Positions 1-7,520 are shown, numbered from the stretch's first letter. The stretch is 21,734 nt of DNA from Candidatus Galligastranaerophilus gallistercoris (GCA_018710795.1 DVJH01000025.1:1-21734); one strand, 5' to 3'. The notes: a model not told the origin generated them from the letters alone. Numbers and translations are program-made.

Positions 1-1298
1 AACACGCTTATATTTTTTGTGTCAAAATTGTTTGTTATATAATGAAGAGCATTTGTTTCATAAGGAAAATCAAGATTTATTATCGTACAGTCTTTGAAAT
101 TTTCTTTTATTTTATCTTCAATTTCCCCTGCGGCGATTAGAATTTTCTTTTTATCGGAATTTTTTGTTTCGGTTTCGATTTTGTCAAAAGAAAAGCTGAA
201 TTTCAGCGGCTTTTCTTTTGTTTCTTTTTGAAACCCTTCGTAATCGAGAGCGGAATTTATAATCGGGCTTAAATCATTTTCGCTTATTTTTACCGCTTTA
301 TCACCCGGGATTGTTTTTGAACAGTATATGTTCCCTCTGAATGTCATATCAAGGTTTAAATCCGAATTTCTCGTAATATATAAAGGGCCTTTAAAATTTG
401 AGAAAATATAATCGGTATCGTTTAATCCGAAAAGCCCCTTCAGGTTTTTAAATTTACCGAATGCCGGATATAAATATGCATGGAGCATTGTAATATCGGT
501 ATAGACATTAATTTGTTTTTCTTCTGTTTCTTTTAAAAGATTATAAAGTTCAAACAAATCTCCGCCCGTTATAAAAATAGATTTGCCTTCATAAATTGAT
601 GAGTCGATTTCAAAACTTTCTTTTATATTGCCGTATGCTTCAATTAAACTTTTGTTGTATGCCTCTTTTATTTCGTATTTGATTTTTGAAAATTCTTTTA
701 TTCTTCTTACATATTTATCGTATCTTGTTCCGATGTTATTTGTGATTGAAATCAGTCTTAAAACTTCAAAACAATAGTTTGTTATGTCTTTATCGTATTT
801 TGATAGTCTGTAAAGTTCAATTGATGCGGTTTTTGCCGAAATTAAAATAAGATTTATCAATCGGACTTTTTCATCGGGCAGGTTGTTATAAAAATGTTTG
901 ACGATATTTTCCCCTGCTTTGATTAAATCCGAAATATCCGTTTCGTTTTCAACAAAGCCCGTTGTTACTATTTCATAAGATGTATTTAATTTTTCACAAT
1001 TTTTTATGTAAAAGGTTTTAATTTTTTCTTTCGTATTTTTTAAATTGAGATAAAACGTCAGAAAGGCATTTTTATTGAAATTTGTGTCGGAAACGCTGAC
1101 GGACAGATTAAAAACGGTTTCTTTCATTATCTTGTCATTTGTTATTCCGAACTCTTTGAGCTTAACGATATAAAACGAAATCTGTCTTATTTCGTTTAAA
1201 ATAACCGCATCCAGTGCGTTTATCACGGGGTTAACCGAACAAATTCCGCTTTTTTTGCAAAAGCTGTTTTCCGTTATGTTTTTAAATATATCTTTCAT
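1..1298 (-). CDS. Hybrid-cluster protein (Hcp)-like protein lacking cluster ligands, partial
   Basis: The frame is open from an ATG at 1298 to the left edge (432 codons, no stop), so the C-terminus is missing; Hcp proteins are usually about 540 residues. Residues 14-95 follow the Hcp N-terminal helical region (C14-x5-C20, then the 'L..LI...GIS.Y..K..E.GI' pattern and a 'TNFN' segment). Residues 240-312 follow the Hcp core: ITGGDL, then NVYTDITML, then FKGPLYITRNS. In true Hcp these read TGHDL, YTHGEML and GPI.MT.NC, and their His, Glu and Cys bind the Fe-S-O hybrid cluster. Here they are Gly246, Thr270 and Ser312. Of the four N-terminal [4Fe-4S] cysteines only the last two remain; an in-frame stop just upstream of the ATG rules out a longer N-terminus. 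I see no good ribosome site, but a TAAAAT hexamer lies 4 nt before the ATG. Homology is fairly sure; hydroxylamine or NO reduction is unlikely. Confidence 0.75.
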   Translation of the reverse strand, partial: MKDIFKNITENSFCKKSGICSVNPVINALDAVILNEIRQISFYIVKLKEFGITNDKIMKETVFNLSVSVSDTNFNKNAFLTFYLNLKNTKEKIKTFYIKNCEKLNTSYEIVTTGFVENETDISDLIKAGENIVKHFYNNLPDEKVRLINLILISAKTASIELYRLSKYDKDITNYCFEVLRLISITNNIGTRYDKYVRRIKEFSKIKYEIKEAYNKSLIEAYGNIKESFEIDSSIYEGKSIFITGGDLFELYNLLKETEEKQINVYTDITMLHAYLYPAFGKFKNLKGLFGLNDTDYIFSNFKGPLYITRNSDLNLDMTFRGNIYCSKTIPGDKAVKISENDLSPIINSALDYEGFQKETKEKPLKFSFSFDKIETETKNSDKKKILIAAGEIEDKIKENFKDCTIINLDFPYETNALHYITNNFDTKNISV

Positions 1299-1301
1299 AG
1301 T

Positions 1302-1337
1302 GATTTTATTTTATTTCGGGTGCGCGTAAATAAAATC
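1302..1337. repeat. Inverted repeat between smpB and the Hcp-like gene
   Basis: A 10-bp perfect inverted repeat (GATTTTATTT at 1302-1311, AAATAAAATC at 1328-1337) lies just upstream of the Hcp-like start codon. It is all A/T except one pair, so it may be chance. It has no clear U-tract on the minus strand and is therefore a poor terminator for smpB. Confidence 0.3.
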
Positions 1338-1372
1338 GCTCTACAGGAGAATAATAAGGGAATATAAAAAGC

Positions 1373-1819
1373 CTAATAGTTTTTTAAATTTCTTTGAATA
1401 TCTCTTTTTTTCATCGCTTCTCTTTTATCGTATAGTTTTTTACCTTTGCAGAGTGCAATTTCAAGTTTCAGATATCCTTTGGATAAAAATGCTTCCAGAG
1501 GAACAATCGTATAATTTTCCTGTTTTTGTTTATTTAAAATTTTTAAGATTTCTTTTTTATGGAGAAGAAGTTTTCTTTTTCTCAAAGGCTCATGGTTATA
1601 TATGTTTCCGAATCCGTAAGGGCTTATATGGCAATTATAAAGCCAGGCTTCATTATCTTCGATTTTAATAAAAGAATCTTTAAGATTTATTGCACCCTGC
1701 CTTGCGGATTTTATTTCCGTGCCCGTTAAAACTATGCCAGATATATATTTTTCAAAGATTGTATAGTCAAAATAGGCTTTTTTATTTGAAGATATGATTT
1801 TTTTCGGAGTTTGTAACAT
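1373..1819 (-). CDS. smpB: SsrA-binding protein SmpB
   Basis: 148 residues, a normal length for SmpB, the small OB-fold protein that binds the tRNA-like domain of tmRNA and brings it to stalled ribosomes. Family hallmarks are visible in order: GTEIKSARQG.INLKDSF (about 33-50), the HISPY segment (about 64-68), H.PLRKRKLLLHKKEI (about 76-91), YTIVPLEAFLSKGYLKLEIAL (about 103-123) and the basic C-terminal tail GKKLYDKREAMKKRD, which in the family reaches into the mRNA channel. There is no Shine-Dalgarno sequence before the ATG. Instead an extended -10 element sits 9 nt upstream, so the mRNA is probably nearly leaderless. The RNA partner, ssrA, is at 16722-17132. The gene stands alone and points away from nrdD. 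Confidence 0.96.
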   Translation of the reverse strand: MLQTPKKIISSNKKAYFDYTIFEKYISGIVLTGTEIKSARQGAINLKDSFIKIEDNEAWLYNCHISPYGFGNIYNHEPLRKRKLLLHKKEILKILNKQKQENYTIVPLEAFLSKGYLKLEIALCKGKKLYDKREAMKKRDIQRNLKNY

Positions 1820-1828
1820 AGTATATAA

Positions 1829-1837
1829 ATTATATCA
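1829..1837 (-). promoter_or_regulatory. Extended -10 promoter element of smpB
   Basis: On the minus strand this reads TGATATAAT, a perfect TGnTATAAT extended -10. It ends 9 nt before the smpB ATG, so the predicted transcript begins only about 3 nt upstream of the start codon. No good -35 box is visible, as is usual for extended -10 promoters. Confidence 0.55.
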
Positions 1838-2139
1838 TAAAGAAAGTTCATAAAGCTTGATGCGTCTTTTTTGAAAAGGTGTTTGTCATGGCGGTTTTAT
1901 AATAAATTATAATTGTAAAGTAAACATTTTTTAATTTTTATTTATCAATATTAAATATAAATCTTTAGATTGTTGACATGCTTCGATTAAAAATCTAAAT
2001 TAGAAATATAAAAAGAGGAGCTTATACAAAATAACCGCCTGATAAAAATCGGCAGAAACGATTTTTTAAGGCTTAGTTTTATATAAATCCGAAGATTAAT
2101 TTAATCACCAAAGATAAGGTAGAAACGGAAGGCAGAGAA
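1838..2139. other. Intergenic region between smpB and nrdD
   Basis: About 300 bp of A/T-rich DNA separates the divergent smpB and nrdD genes. It holds the nrdDG promoter and a leader of about 130 nt. In the leader, 2044-2066 can form a hairpin (AAAAATCG, 7-nt loop, CGATTTTT, then one more T), which could act as a weak attenuator. I see no ORF with a convincing ribosome site and no riboswitch I recognise. Confidence 0.5.
1964..2001 (+). promoter_or_regulatory. nrdDG promoter with flanking inverted repeat
   Basis: A consensus -35 box TTGACA (1973-1978), a 17-bp spacer and a -10-like TAAATT (1996-2001) point toward nrdD. An 8-bp perfect inverted repeat, TTTAGATT (1964-1971) and AATCTAAA (1992-1999), brackets the -35 box and overlaps the -10, the placement of an operator. 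No NrdR box resembling ACACwATATATwGTGT was found. The predicted leader is about 130 nt. Confidence 0.55.
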
Positions 2140-4428
2140 ATGCAAAATTATTCGGATACCCACAATAATACATTCGAATTAAAAAGTGTAGCCAACACAC
2201 AAAAAACCGAAAACGAATTTAATACGTCTTTTGAAGCGACATCTCCGATAAGAAACACGATGAGAGATGCAAACAATGTTATTCCGATGCCTTTTATTAA
2301 TTTGTCGGGTGTAAAAGTAATTAAAAAAGACGGCACAAAAGAAGAATACAACATTACAAAAGTTGTTAATGCCGTTAAAAAATCTGCGGCAAGAATGATG
2401 ATAACGTTTTCAGATGATGAAATCAGAAAAATTTGCGAACTTGTTAATTATAAAGTAAGCCAGAATTACGATAAAGAAGTCCGCATTATGGATATGCACA
2501 ATATCGTAGAAAGCGTTTTGGAATCCGTTAATCCCAAAGTTGCCCAGAGCTACAGAAACTACAGAAACTATAAACAGGATTTTGTTTCGATGCTTGATAA
2601 AGTTTATCAGGAATCGCAAAAAATTATGTATATAGGAGATAAAGAAAATTCAAACTCAGATTCGGCGCTTGTTTCAACCAAACGTTCGCTTGTGTTTAAC
2701 CAGTTAAATAAAGAACTTTATAAAAAATTCTTTTTAACGGTTGATGATCTTCAGGCCATAAGAGAAGGATATATCTATATCCACGATATGTCCGCAAGAA
2801 GAGATACGATGAATTGCTGTCTGTTTGACGTTGCAAACGTTTTAAAAGGCGGCTTTGAGATGGGCAACCTCTGGTATAATGAACCCAAAACCCTTGATGT
2901 TGCGTTTGATGTCATAGGCGACATTGTTATGGCGGCAGCAAGCCAGCAATACGGCGGTTTTACGGTGCCCGAAGTTGATAAAATTCTTGCTCCTTATGCT
3001 GAAAAAACTTACAAAAAAAGATATGAAAGATATCTTGAAATGGGGCTTACGTTTGAAAAAGCGGACATCGAAGCCACAAAAGACGTTCAAAACGATTTTG
3101 AACAAGGTTTTCAAGGGTGGGAATATAAATTTAATACGGTCGCATCTTCAAGAGGAGATTATCCTTTTATTACCGTAACCACGGGGCTCGGGACCGGAAA
3201 ATACGAAAAGATGGCATCGCTTGCAATGCTTAAAATAAGAATGGGCGGGCAGGGTAAAAAATCCTGCAAAAAACCCGTATTATTCCCCAAGGTCGTATTT
3301 TTATACGATGAAAATCTCCACGGGGAAGGAAAAGAGCTGCATGATTTATTTATTGCAGGCATTGAATGCTCCAAAAAAGCAATGTATCCCGATTGGCTCT
3401 CTTTAACGGGCGAAGGGTATGTCGCTTCAATGTATAAAAAATATAAAAGAGTAGTATCGCCCATGGGCTGCCGTGCATTTTTATCGCCCTGGTATGAAAG
3501 AGGCGGCATGAAACCTGCGGATGAAGACGATAAGCCCGTATTTGTCGGAAGATTTAACATAGGTGCGGTCAGTCTGCATTTGCCGATGATTTATGCAAAA
3601 GCCAAAAAAGAATCAAAAGATTTTTATGAAGTTCTGGATTATTATCTTGAATTAATCAGAAAAATCCATATAAGAACTTATGATTACTTAGGCGAATTAA
3701 AAGCCTCGATTAACCCTCTTGCATTTTGCGAAGGCGGTTTTTACGGCGGACATTTAGGGTTCCATGATAAAATTAAACCTCTGTTAAAATCCGCAACCGC
3801 AAGCTTCGGCATTACCGCATTAAACGAATTGCAAGAGCTTCATAACGGCAAATCGCTTGTTGAAGACGGAGAGTTTGCACTTGAAGTTATGGAATACATT
3901 AATAAAAAAATTAATGAATTCAAAGAACAAGACGGCTATTTATATGCCATATACGGAACGCCCGCAGAATCTTTGTGCGGACTGCAGATTGAACAATTCA
4001 GAAAAAAATACGGCATAGTAGAACATGTTTCGGACAGAGGATACGTTTCAAACAGTTTCCACTGCCATGTTGCCGAAAATATTACGCCGATTGAAAAACA
4101 GGATTTGGAAAACAGATTTTGGAATTTATTAAACGGCGGCAAAATCCAATATGTTAAATATCCTATTTCATACAATACAAAAGCAATTGAAACGCTTGTT
4201 AAAAGAGCAATGGATATGGGATTTTACGAAGGGGTTAACCTGTCTTTGGCATATTGCGACGATTGCGGGCATCAGGAATTATCAATGGATGTTTGCCCCA
4301 AATGCGGTTCAACCAATTTAACCAAAATCGAGAGAATGAACGGATATCTTTCATATTCAAGAGTTAAGGGCGACACCAGATTAAACGAAGCCAAAATGGA
4401 AGAAATCAAAGACAGAGTTTCGATGTAG
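2140..4428 (+). CDS. nrdD: Anaerobic (class III) ribonucleoside-triphosphate reductase
   Basis: 762 residues. Reduces ribonucleotides to deoxyribonucleotides without oxygen using a glycyl radical installed by NrdG. Residues 1-50 are a low-complexity extension. An ATP-cone (about 56-150, starting VKVIKKDGTKEEYNI) provides allosteric activity control. The catalytic barrel contains the N-C-C-L-F-D segment (about 225-230) and the family signature SPMGCRAFLSPW. Near the C-terminus are a zinc site of two CxxC pairs (CDDCGH, CPKCGS) and the glycyl-radical loop RMNGYL with Gly735. Many NrdDs read RVCGYL there; this one lacks the cysteine. The ATG is preceded by GGAAGG at a suitable distance. It heads a two-gene unit with nrdG, and its presence implies growth without oxygen. 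Confidence 0.96.
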   Translation: MQNYSDTHNNTFELKSVANTQKTENEFNTSFEATSPIRNTMRDANNVIPMPFINLSGVKVIKKDGTKEEYNITKVVNAVKKSAARMMITFSDDEIRKICELVNYKVSQNYDKEVRIMDMHNIVESVLESVNPKVAQSYRNYRNYKQDFVSMLDKVYQESQKIMYIGDKENSNSDSALVSTKRSLVFNQLNKELYKKFFLTVDDLQAIREGYIYIHDMSARRDTMNCCLFDVANVLKGGFEMGNLWYNEPKTLDVAFDVIGDIVMAAASQQYGGFTVPEVDKILAPYAEKTYKKRYERYLEMGLTFEKADIEATKDVQNDFEQGFQGWEYKFNTVASSRGDYPFITVTTGLGTGKYEKMASLAMLKIRMGGQGKKSCKKPVLFPKVVFLYDENLHGEGKELHDLFIAGIECSKKAMYPDWLSLTGEGYVASMYKKYKRVVSPMGCRAFLSPWYERGGMKPADEDDKPVFVGRFNIGAVSLHLPMIYAKAKKESKDFYEVLDYYLELIRKIHIRTYDYLGELKASINPLAFCEGGFYGGHLGFHDKIKPLLKSATASFGITALNELQELHNGKSLVEDGEFALEVMEYINKKINEFKEQDGYLYAIYGTPAESLCGLQIEQFRKKYGIVEHVSDRGYVSNSFHCHVAENITPIEKQDLENRFWNLLNGGKIQYVKYPISYNTKAIETLVKRAMDMGFYEGVNLSLAYCDDCGHQELSMDVCPKCGSTNLTKIERMNGYLSYSRVKGDTRLNEAKMEEIKDRVSM

Positions 4429-4438
4429 AAATTATTAT

Positions 4439-4466
4439 GCCGCCAAAAAAATATTTTTTTGGCGGC
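4439..4466 (+). terminator. Perfect 28-bp palindrome between nrdD and nrdG
   Basis: GCCGCC, seven A, T/A, seven T, GGCGGC: a completely symmetric 28-bp palindrome 11 bp after the nrdD stop, followed by TTTAATT. It would fold into a G+C-tipped long stem and looks like a partial terminator or mRNA-stabilising hairpin that sets the nrdD to nrdG ratio, because nrdG follows on the same strand without an obvious promoter of its own. Confidence 0.65.
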
Positions 4467-4504
4467 TTTAATTACGATATAAGTTGTGTTTTTTTAAGGG
4501 AAAT

Positions 4505-5026
4505 ATGCGATACCATAACATCACCAAAGACGATATGTTAAACGGAGAAGGCCTAAGAGTGGTCCTTTGGGTTGCAGGCTGCACACATCATTGCAAAAAC
4601 TGTCATAACCCCATTACCTGGGATATAGCAGGCGGAATTGAATTTGATAAAGCGGCGGAAGATGAGCTTTTTTTTGAATTAAATCATTCCCATATAGACG
4701 GAATAACATTTTCGGGCGGAGACCCCCTGCATCCTTTAAACAGAGAAGAAGTTTCAAGATTAATTAAGAAAGTAAGAAAAGAACTTCCCGATAAAACAGT
4801 ATGGCTGTATACAGGTTACAGCTTTGATGAAATTAAGGATTTTGACGCGCTTCCTTTAATTGATGTTTTAATTGACGGCGAATTTATTGAAGAATTAAAA
4901 GACGGCAGGCTTCATTGGGTCGGAAGTTCAAATCAAAATATAATTGATGTTAAAAAGACTCTTGAAGCAGGCGAGATTGTTTTATACGAGAAAAACGATC
5001 ATCTTGCATTAAGTTTGGAGACATAA
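4505..5026 (+). CDS. nrdG: Anaerobic ribonucleotide reductase activating protein (radical SAM)
   Basis: 173 residues from the ATG at 4505, chosen because AAGGG lies 4 nt upstream; an in-frame TTG at 4484 is a less likely start. NrdG uses S-adenosylmethionine and a [4Fe-4S] cluster to abstract a hydrogen from the NrdD glycine. The cluster motif CTHHCKNC (C26-x3-C30-x2-C33) is present, as are the family's N-terminal MRYHNITKDDMLNGEGLR segment, the SAM-contacting SGGDPL segment and the WLYTGYSF strand. Length and order are normal for NrdG. It follows nrdD by 76 bp and is closed by a strong bidirectional terminator. Confidence 0.96.
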   Translation: MRYHNITKDDMLNGEGLRVVLWVAGCTHHCKNCHNPITWDIAGGIEFDKAAEDELFFELNHSHIDGITFSGGDPLHPLNREEVSRLIKKVRKELPDKTVWLYTGYSFDEIKDFDALPLIDVLIDGEFIEELKDGRLHWVGSSNQNIIDVKKTLEAGEIVLYEKNDHLALSLET

Positions 5027-5027
5027 T

Positions 5028-5053
5028 AAAAGCGGTTCAATCGAACCGCTTTT
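5028..5053. terminator. Bidirectional rho-independent terminator
   Basis: Perfect 11-bp stem AAAAGCGGTTC / GAACCGCTTTT with an AATC loop, T-rich on both strands. It begins 1 bp after the nrdG stop and lies 3 bp beyond the stop of the convergent gene at 5057, so it serves both. Confidence 0.9.
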
Positions 5054-5056
5054 AAT

Positions 5057-6583
5057 TTATCCTACCCAGCTTTCAATTTCGCTTGTAATTATGTTATATG
5101 AACCGTTATTATTTACCAGTTTTGCGTCGGGAAATTTTTGGTTTACAAATTCTACAATTTCTCCGATTTCGCTTTGGGTGAATCCGTCAAGTGAAGCAGA
5201 TATAACGCTTTCCGGGTTTTTTATTTGCGCGTTGATTGCATCTATGAAAAATTCGCCCATTTCTTGAATTGAATTTTGTATTTCCTGTTCTTTTACGAGT
5301 TCATTTTGTATTTGTGATTCTATTTCGGATGTTTCGCTTTTAATTTTATTCTTTTTTTCAAGTTCTTTCAGCTCTTCTTGTTCCGTGTTATCAAGCCCTA
5401 TGAACCTTGTTTTGATTTCTTCAACCAAGTCGGTCGCAAAATCTTTAATTTTGGAAACTACACCGCTTGCAAAAGTTTCTTTAAGGTTGTCTTTAGTCCT
5501 TGCTTTTGTGCCGTCAAAGAATTGTTTGCCCGCTCCTTCAAGGGTTTTAACTTCTCCGTCAGCGGATGTTGTTTCAATTCTGACATCATAGGTTGCAGCT
5601 TTTAAATTATTTTTTTCATAGTTTGAATATACGACTACTCTTTTGCTGCCGTCTTGATAAAATCTTGCAATTTTGTTTTTTTCAAGATTGCCAAACTCAT
5701 CATATTCTTTCTTTTGTTTTCTTATAAGATTGCCTTCTTCATTGTATCTTTCGGCGCTTGTTAATTTATCGTTTTTATTCAGTGTTTGGGTTTCTATATA
5801 TTTTCTTTCGCTGCCCTCGGGGTCCGTAACGGTTATATTTGCCGTTCGTGTCGTTTTGCCGTTTTTATTTGTCTTATAATTATCGTATTTTATTGTTTTA
5901 ACGGTTCCGTCGCTTTCTTTTGTTACTTTTTCGGTCATTTCACCGTTTCCGTTGTAGGAATAATTTGTTGTCGTACGTTGAACATCAGCACCTTTGCCTT
6001 TGGTTTTGGTTTTTGATATTACGTTTCCGTTTATATCAAACTCTTTTACAGTGCTTGTATTTTGCCCTTTAACTTTGCCTTCGGTTGTTACTTCGGCTTT
6101 CTTACCGTCTTCGTATTTAACGGTTCGGGTTGTTTTGTTGTCGCCTTTTCCCTGAACGGTTATTCTTGAAGTTTTTTCGCCGTCTTTGTTAAAGTTTGTT
6201 GTTGTGGTTTGTTTATTTTTGCCTTTTCCCGTGGTTACTTCTTTTGAGGTTACCTTTCCGTTTTTATTGACGGTTTCAACCACTTTTTTGCCGTTGGGGA
6301 AGGTTTTTACCACCTGATTGCCTTTTGTTTTGACTTTAACATTGTTATTTTTTGCGCTCACCTGTGCCGCGCGCTCTTTTGCGGCTTTTTTTGCCGCTTT
6401 TTGGTTTGCTTCTTTTGCCGCCTGCTGTTTTTGCAAGTCCGCCTTGTTTGCCTTTTTGGCCTTGTTTGCCTTTTTTACTCCGTCAAATGCGGTTTCGTTC
6501 TTTTTGTTTGCTTTCTTTTTGTTTTCGGCCTTTTTGGCGGCTTTAGCATTGTTAGCCGCTTTCACTTTTCCGATTTTTGCCAT
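5057..6583 (-). CDS. Lys/Ala-rich protein with degenerate tandem repeats, unknown function
   Basis: 508 residues from the ATG at 6583, chosen because GAGGTG sits 4 nt upstream; the frame extends further upstream but without a ribosome site. Residues 1-80 are Lys/Ala/Asn-rich low complexity (AKKAxKKA-type), resembling histone H1-like or phasin-type DNA-binding tails. Residues about 85-330 are degenerate repeats of roughly 20-30 residues built on the pattern (Y/F)-x-x-(D/N)-G-x-x-x-(S/T)-K followed by Lys/Thr-rich strands (NKNGKVTSKEV, NKDGEKTSRITV, DINGNVISKTK, NEEGNLIRKQK), recalling YD/MORN-like beta repeats. Residues about 370-470 look helical and Glu/Gln-rich, perhaps coiled coil. There is no signal peptide or membrane segment. 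I do not recognise the family; it might be a nucleoid, surface or secreted repeat protein. Confidence 0.8.
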   Translation of the reverse strand: MAKIGKVKAANNAKAAKKAENKKKANKKNETAFDGVKKANKAKKANKADLQKQQAAKEANQKAAKKAAKERAAQVSAKNNNVKVKTKGNQVVKTFPNGKKVVETVNKNGKVTSKEVTTGKGKNKQTTTTNFNKDGEKTSRITVQGKGDNKTTRTVKYEDGKKAEVTTEGKVKGQNTSTVKEFDINGNVISKTKTKGKGADVQRTTTNYSYNGNGEMTEKVTKESDGTVKTIKYDNYKTNKNGKTTRTANITVTDPEGSERKYIETQTLNKNDKLTSAERYNEEGNLIRKQKKEYDEFGNLEKNKIARFYQDGSKRVVVYSNYEKNNLKAATYDVRIETTSADGEVKTLEGAGKQFFDGTKARTKDNLKETFASGVVSKIKDFATDLVEEIKTRFIGLDNTEQEELKELEKKNKIKSETSEIESQIQNELVKEQEIQNSIQEMGEFFIDAINAQIKNPESVISASLDGFTQSEIGEIVEFVNQKFPDAKLVNNNGSYNIITSEIESWVG

Positions 6584-6696
6584 TTTGCACCTCGTGTCTA
6601 GTTTTTTCTTTTCGCAATATGCGCTATCGGCAAAACGGACAAAAAAATACAATAAAACTTTATAATTATTACAAAAGTTTTACAATTACTTGTTTT

Positions 6697-6712
6697 ATTT
6701 TGTATACAAAAT
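6697..6712. promoter_or_regulatory. 16-bp perfect palindrome, possible operator
   Basis: ATTTTGTATACAAAAT is a perfect palindrome in the spacer between map and the repeat-protein gene, about 115 bp upstream of the latter's start. It contains a TTGTAT that could serve as a -35 box on the minus strand. It looks like a dimeric regulator site, but its role is inferred from symmetry only. Confidence 0.35.
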
Positions 6713-6725
6713 GCGGAAATATCGC

Positions 6726-7472
6726 TTATAGTGTCGTTAAAATAAGGGGTTCAACTTCGCCTACCATTACGGTATGTTCAAAATGAGCAGAAGGAAGTTT
6801 ATCTTTTGTTATAACCGTCCATTCATCATCCAATACTTCAACATCATCCGTGCCTAAATTTAACATCGGTTCAATTGCAATAACGTTTCCCTGTTTTAAT
6901 TTCAGTTTGTTTCCCACTCTGTAGTTAAATAAAAACGGTTCTTCATGCATATTATATCCGACGCCATGGCCGCCGTATTGTCTTACAATGCCGTATCCGC
7001 CTTCTTTTGCGACATCTTCAACCGCACCCGATACATCATCCAGAACATTTCCTTCAATCATTTTTGAAATGCCCGCAAATAAGGCACGTTCCGTTGTTTC
7101 AAGAAGTTTTTTTACTTTGGGATCAACTTCCCCTACGGTATATGTCCAGGCGCTGTCTCCAACCAGCCCGTGATAAGTTGCGCCTACATCAATTGAAATT
7201 ATATCGCCGTTTTTTAAAATTCTGTCTTTTGAAGGTATCCCGTGGACTACTTCTTCATTTATTGAAGCACAGATTGACCCCGGGAACCCTCTGTATCCTA
7301 AAAATGTCGGGGTTGCTTTATTTTCTTTTATAACGTCATACGCTATTTTATCAAGTTCAAGTGTTGAAATTCCTTCTCTGATTGATTCTTTCATTGCCTG
7401 ATGAACTTTGGCAACAATTGAACCTGCCATTTTCATTAATTTTATTTCTTCTCTTGATTTTTTGGCTACCAT
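6726..7472 (-). CDS. map: Methionine aminopeptidase, type I
   Basis: 248 residues, the usual length for bacterial MetAP. Removes the initiator methionine from nascent proteins whose second residue is small. The pita-bread fold residues are all present: the five metal ligands are Asp95 (SIDVGA), Asp106 (LVGDSAWTY), His169 (GGHGVG), Glu201 (AIEPML) and Glu232 (HFEHT), and His77 (VVHGIP) is the substrate-contacting histidine. The ATG follows GAAGGAG at good distance. It is last in the rpsE-rpmD-rplO-secY-adk-map run, a standard spc operon tail, but infA and rpmJ do not follow. A strong hairpin precedes it, so its level may be set separately from adk. Confidence 0.97.
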   Translation of the reverse strand: MVAKKSREEIKLMKMAGSIVAKVHQAMKESIREGISTLELDKIAYDVIKENKATPTFLGYRGFPGSICASINEEVVHGIPSKDRILKNGDIISIDVGATYHGLVGDSAWTYTVGEVDPKVKKLLETTERALFAGISKMIEGNVLDDVSGAVEDVAKEGGYGIVRQYGGHGVGYNMHEEPFLFNYRVGNKLKLKQGNVIAIEPMLNLGTDDVEVLDDEWTVITKDKLPSAHFEHTVMVGEVEPLILTTL

Positions 7473-7489
7473 AATTTTTCTCCTTCATA

Positions 7490-7520
7490 AAAATTAAAGG
7501 CTTAATAAGCCTTTAATTTT
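7490..7520 (-). terminator. Hairpin between adk and map, overlapping the adk stop
   Basis: A 14-bp perfect stem (7490-7503 with 7507-7520, core AAGCC/GGCTT) with a 3-nt loop. On the minus strand it ends in a T-rich run (TTTAATTTTTATG) just before the map ribosome site. It resembles an intrinsic terminator or attenuator inside the operon, reducing map relative to upstream genes. Confidence 0.6.

Noticed and set aside
1820..2139. NrdR box or cobalamin riboswitch upstream of nrdD
   Set aside because: No NrdR consensus or conserved B12-box was found; only a promoter and simple inverted repeats are visible.
3159..3560. Long antisense open frame inside nrdD
   Set aside because: It lies wholly within a well-conserved gene, has no ribosome site and no family features; it is a by-product of codon use.
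5057..6583. RHS/YD-repeat polymorphic toxin
   Set aside because: The repeats are only loosely YD-like. There is no Rhs core box, no export signal, no toxin C-terminus and no immunity gene next to it.
6584..6652. 23-residue N-terminal extension of the Lys-rich repeat protein
   Set aside because: GAGGTG is correctly placed for the Met at 6583, and the extension has different composition and no ribosome site.
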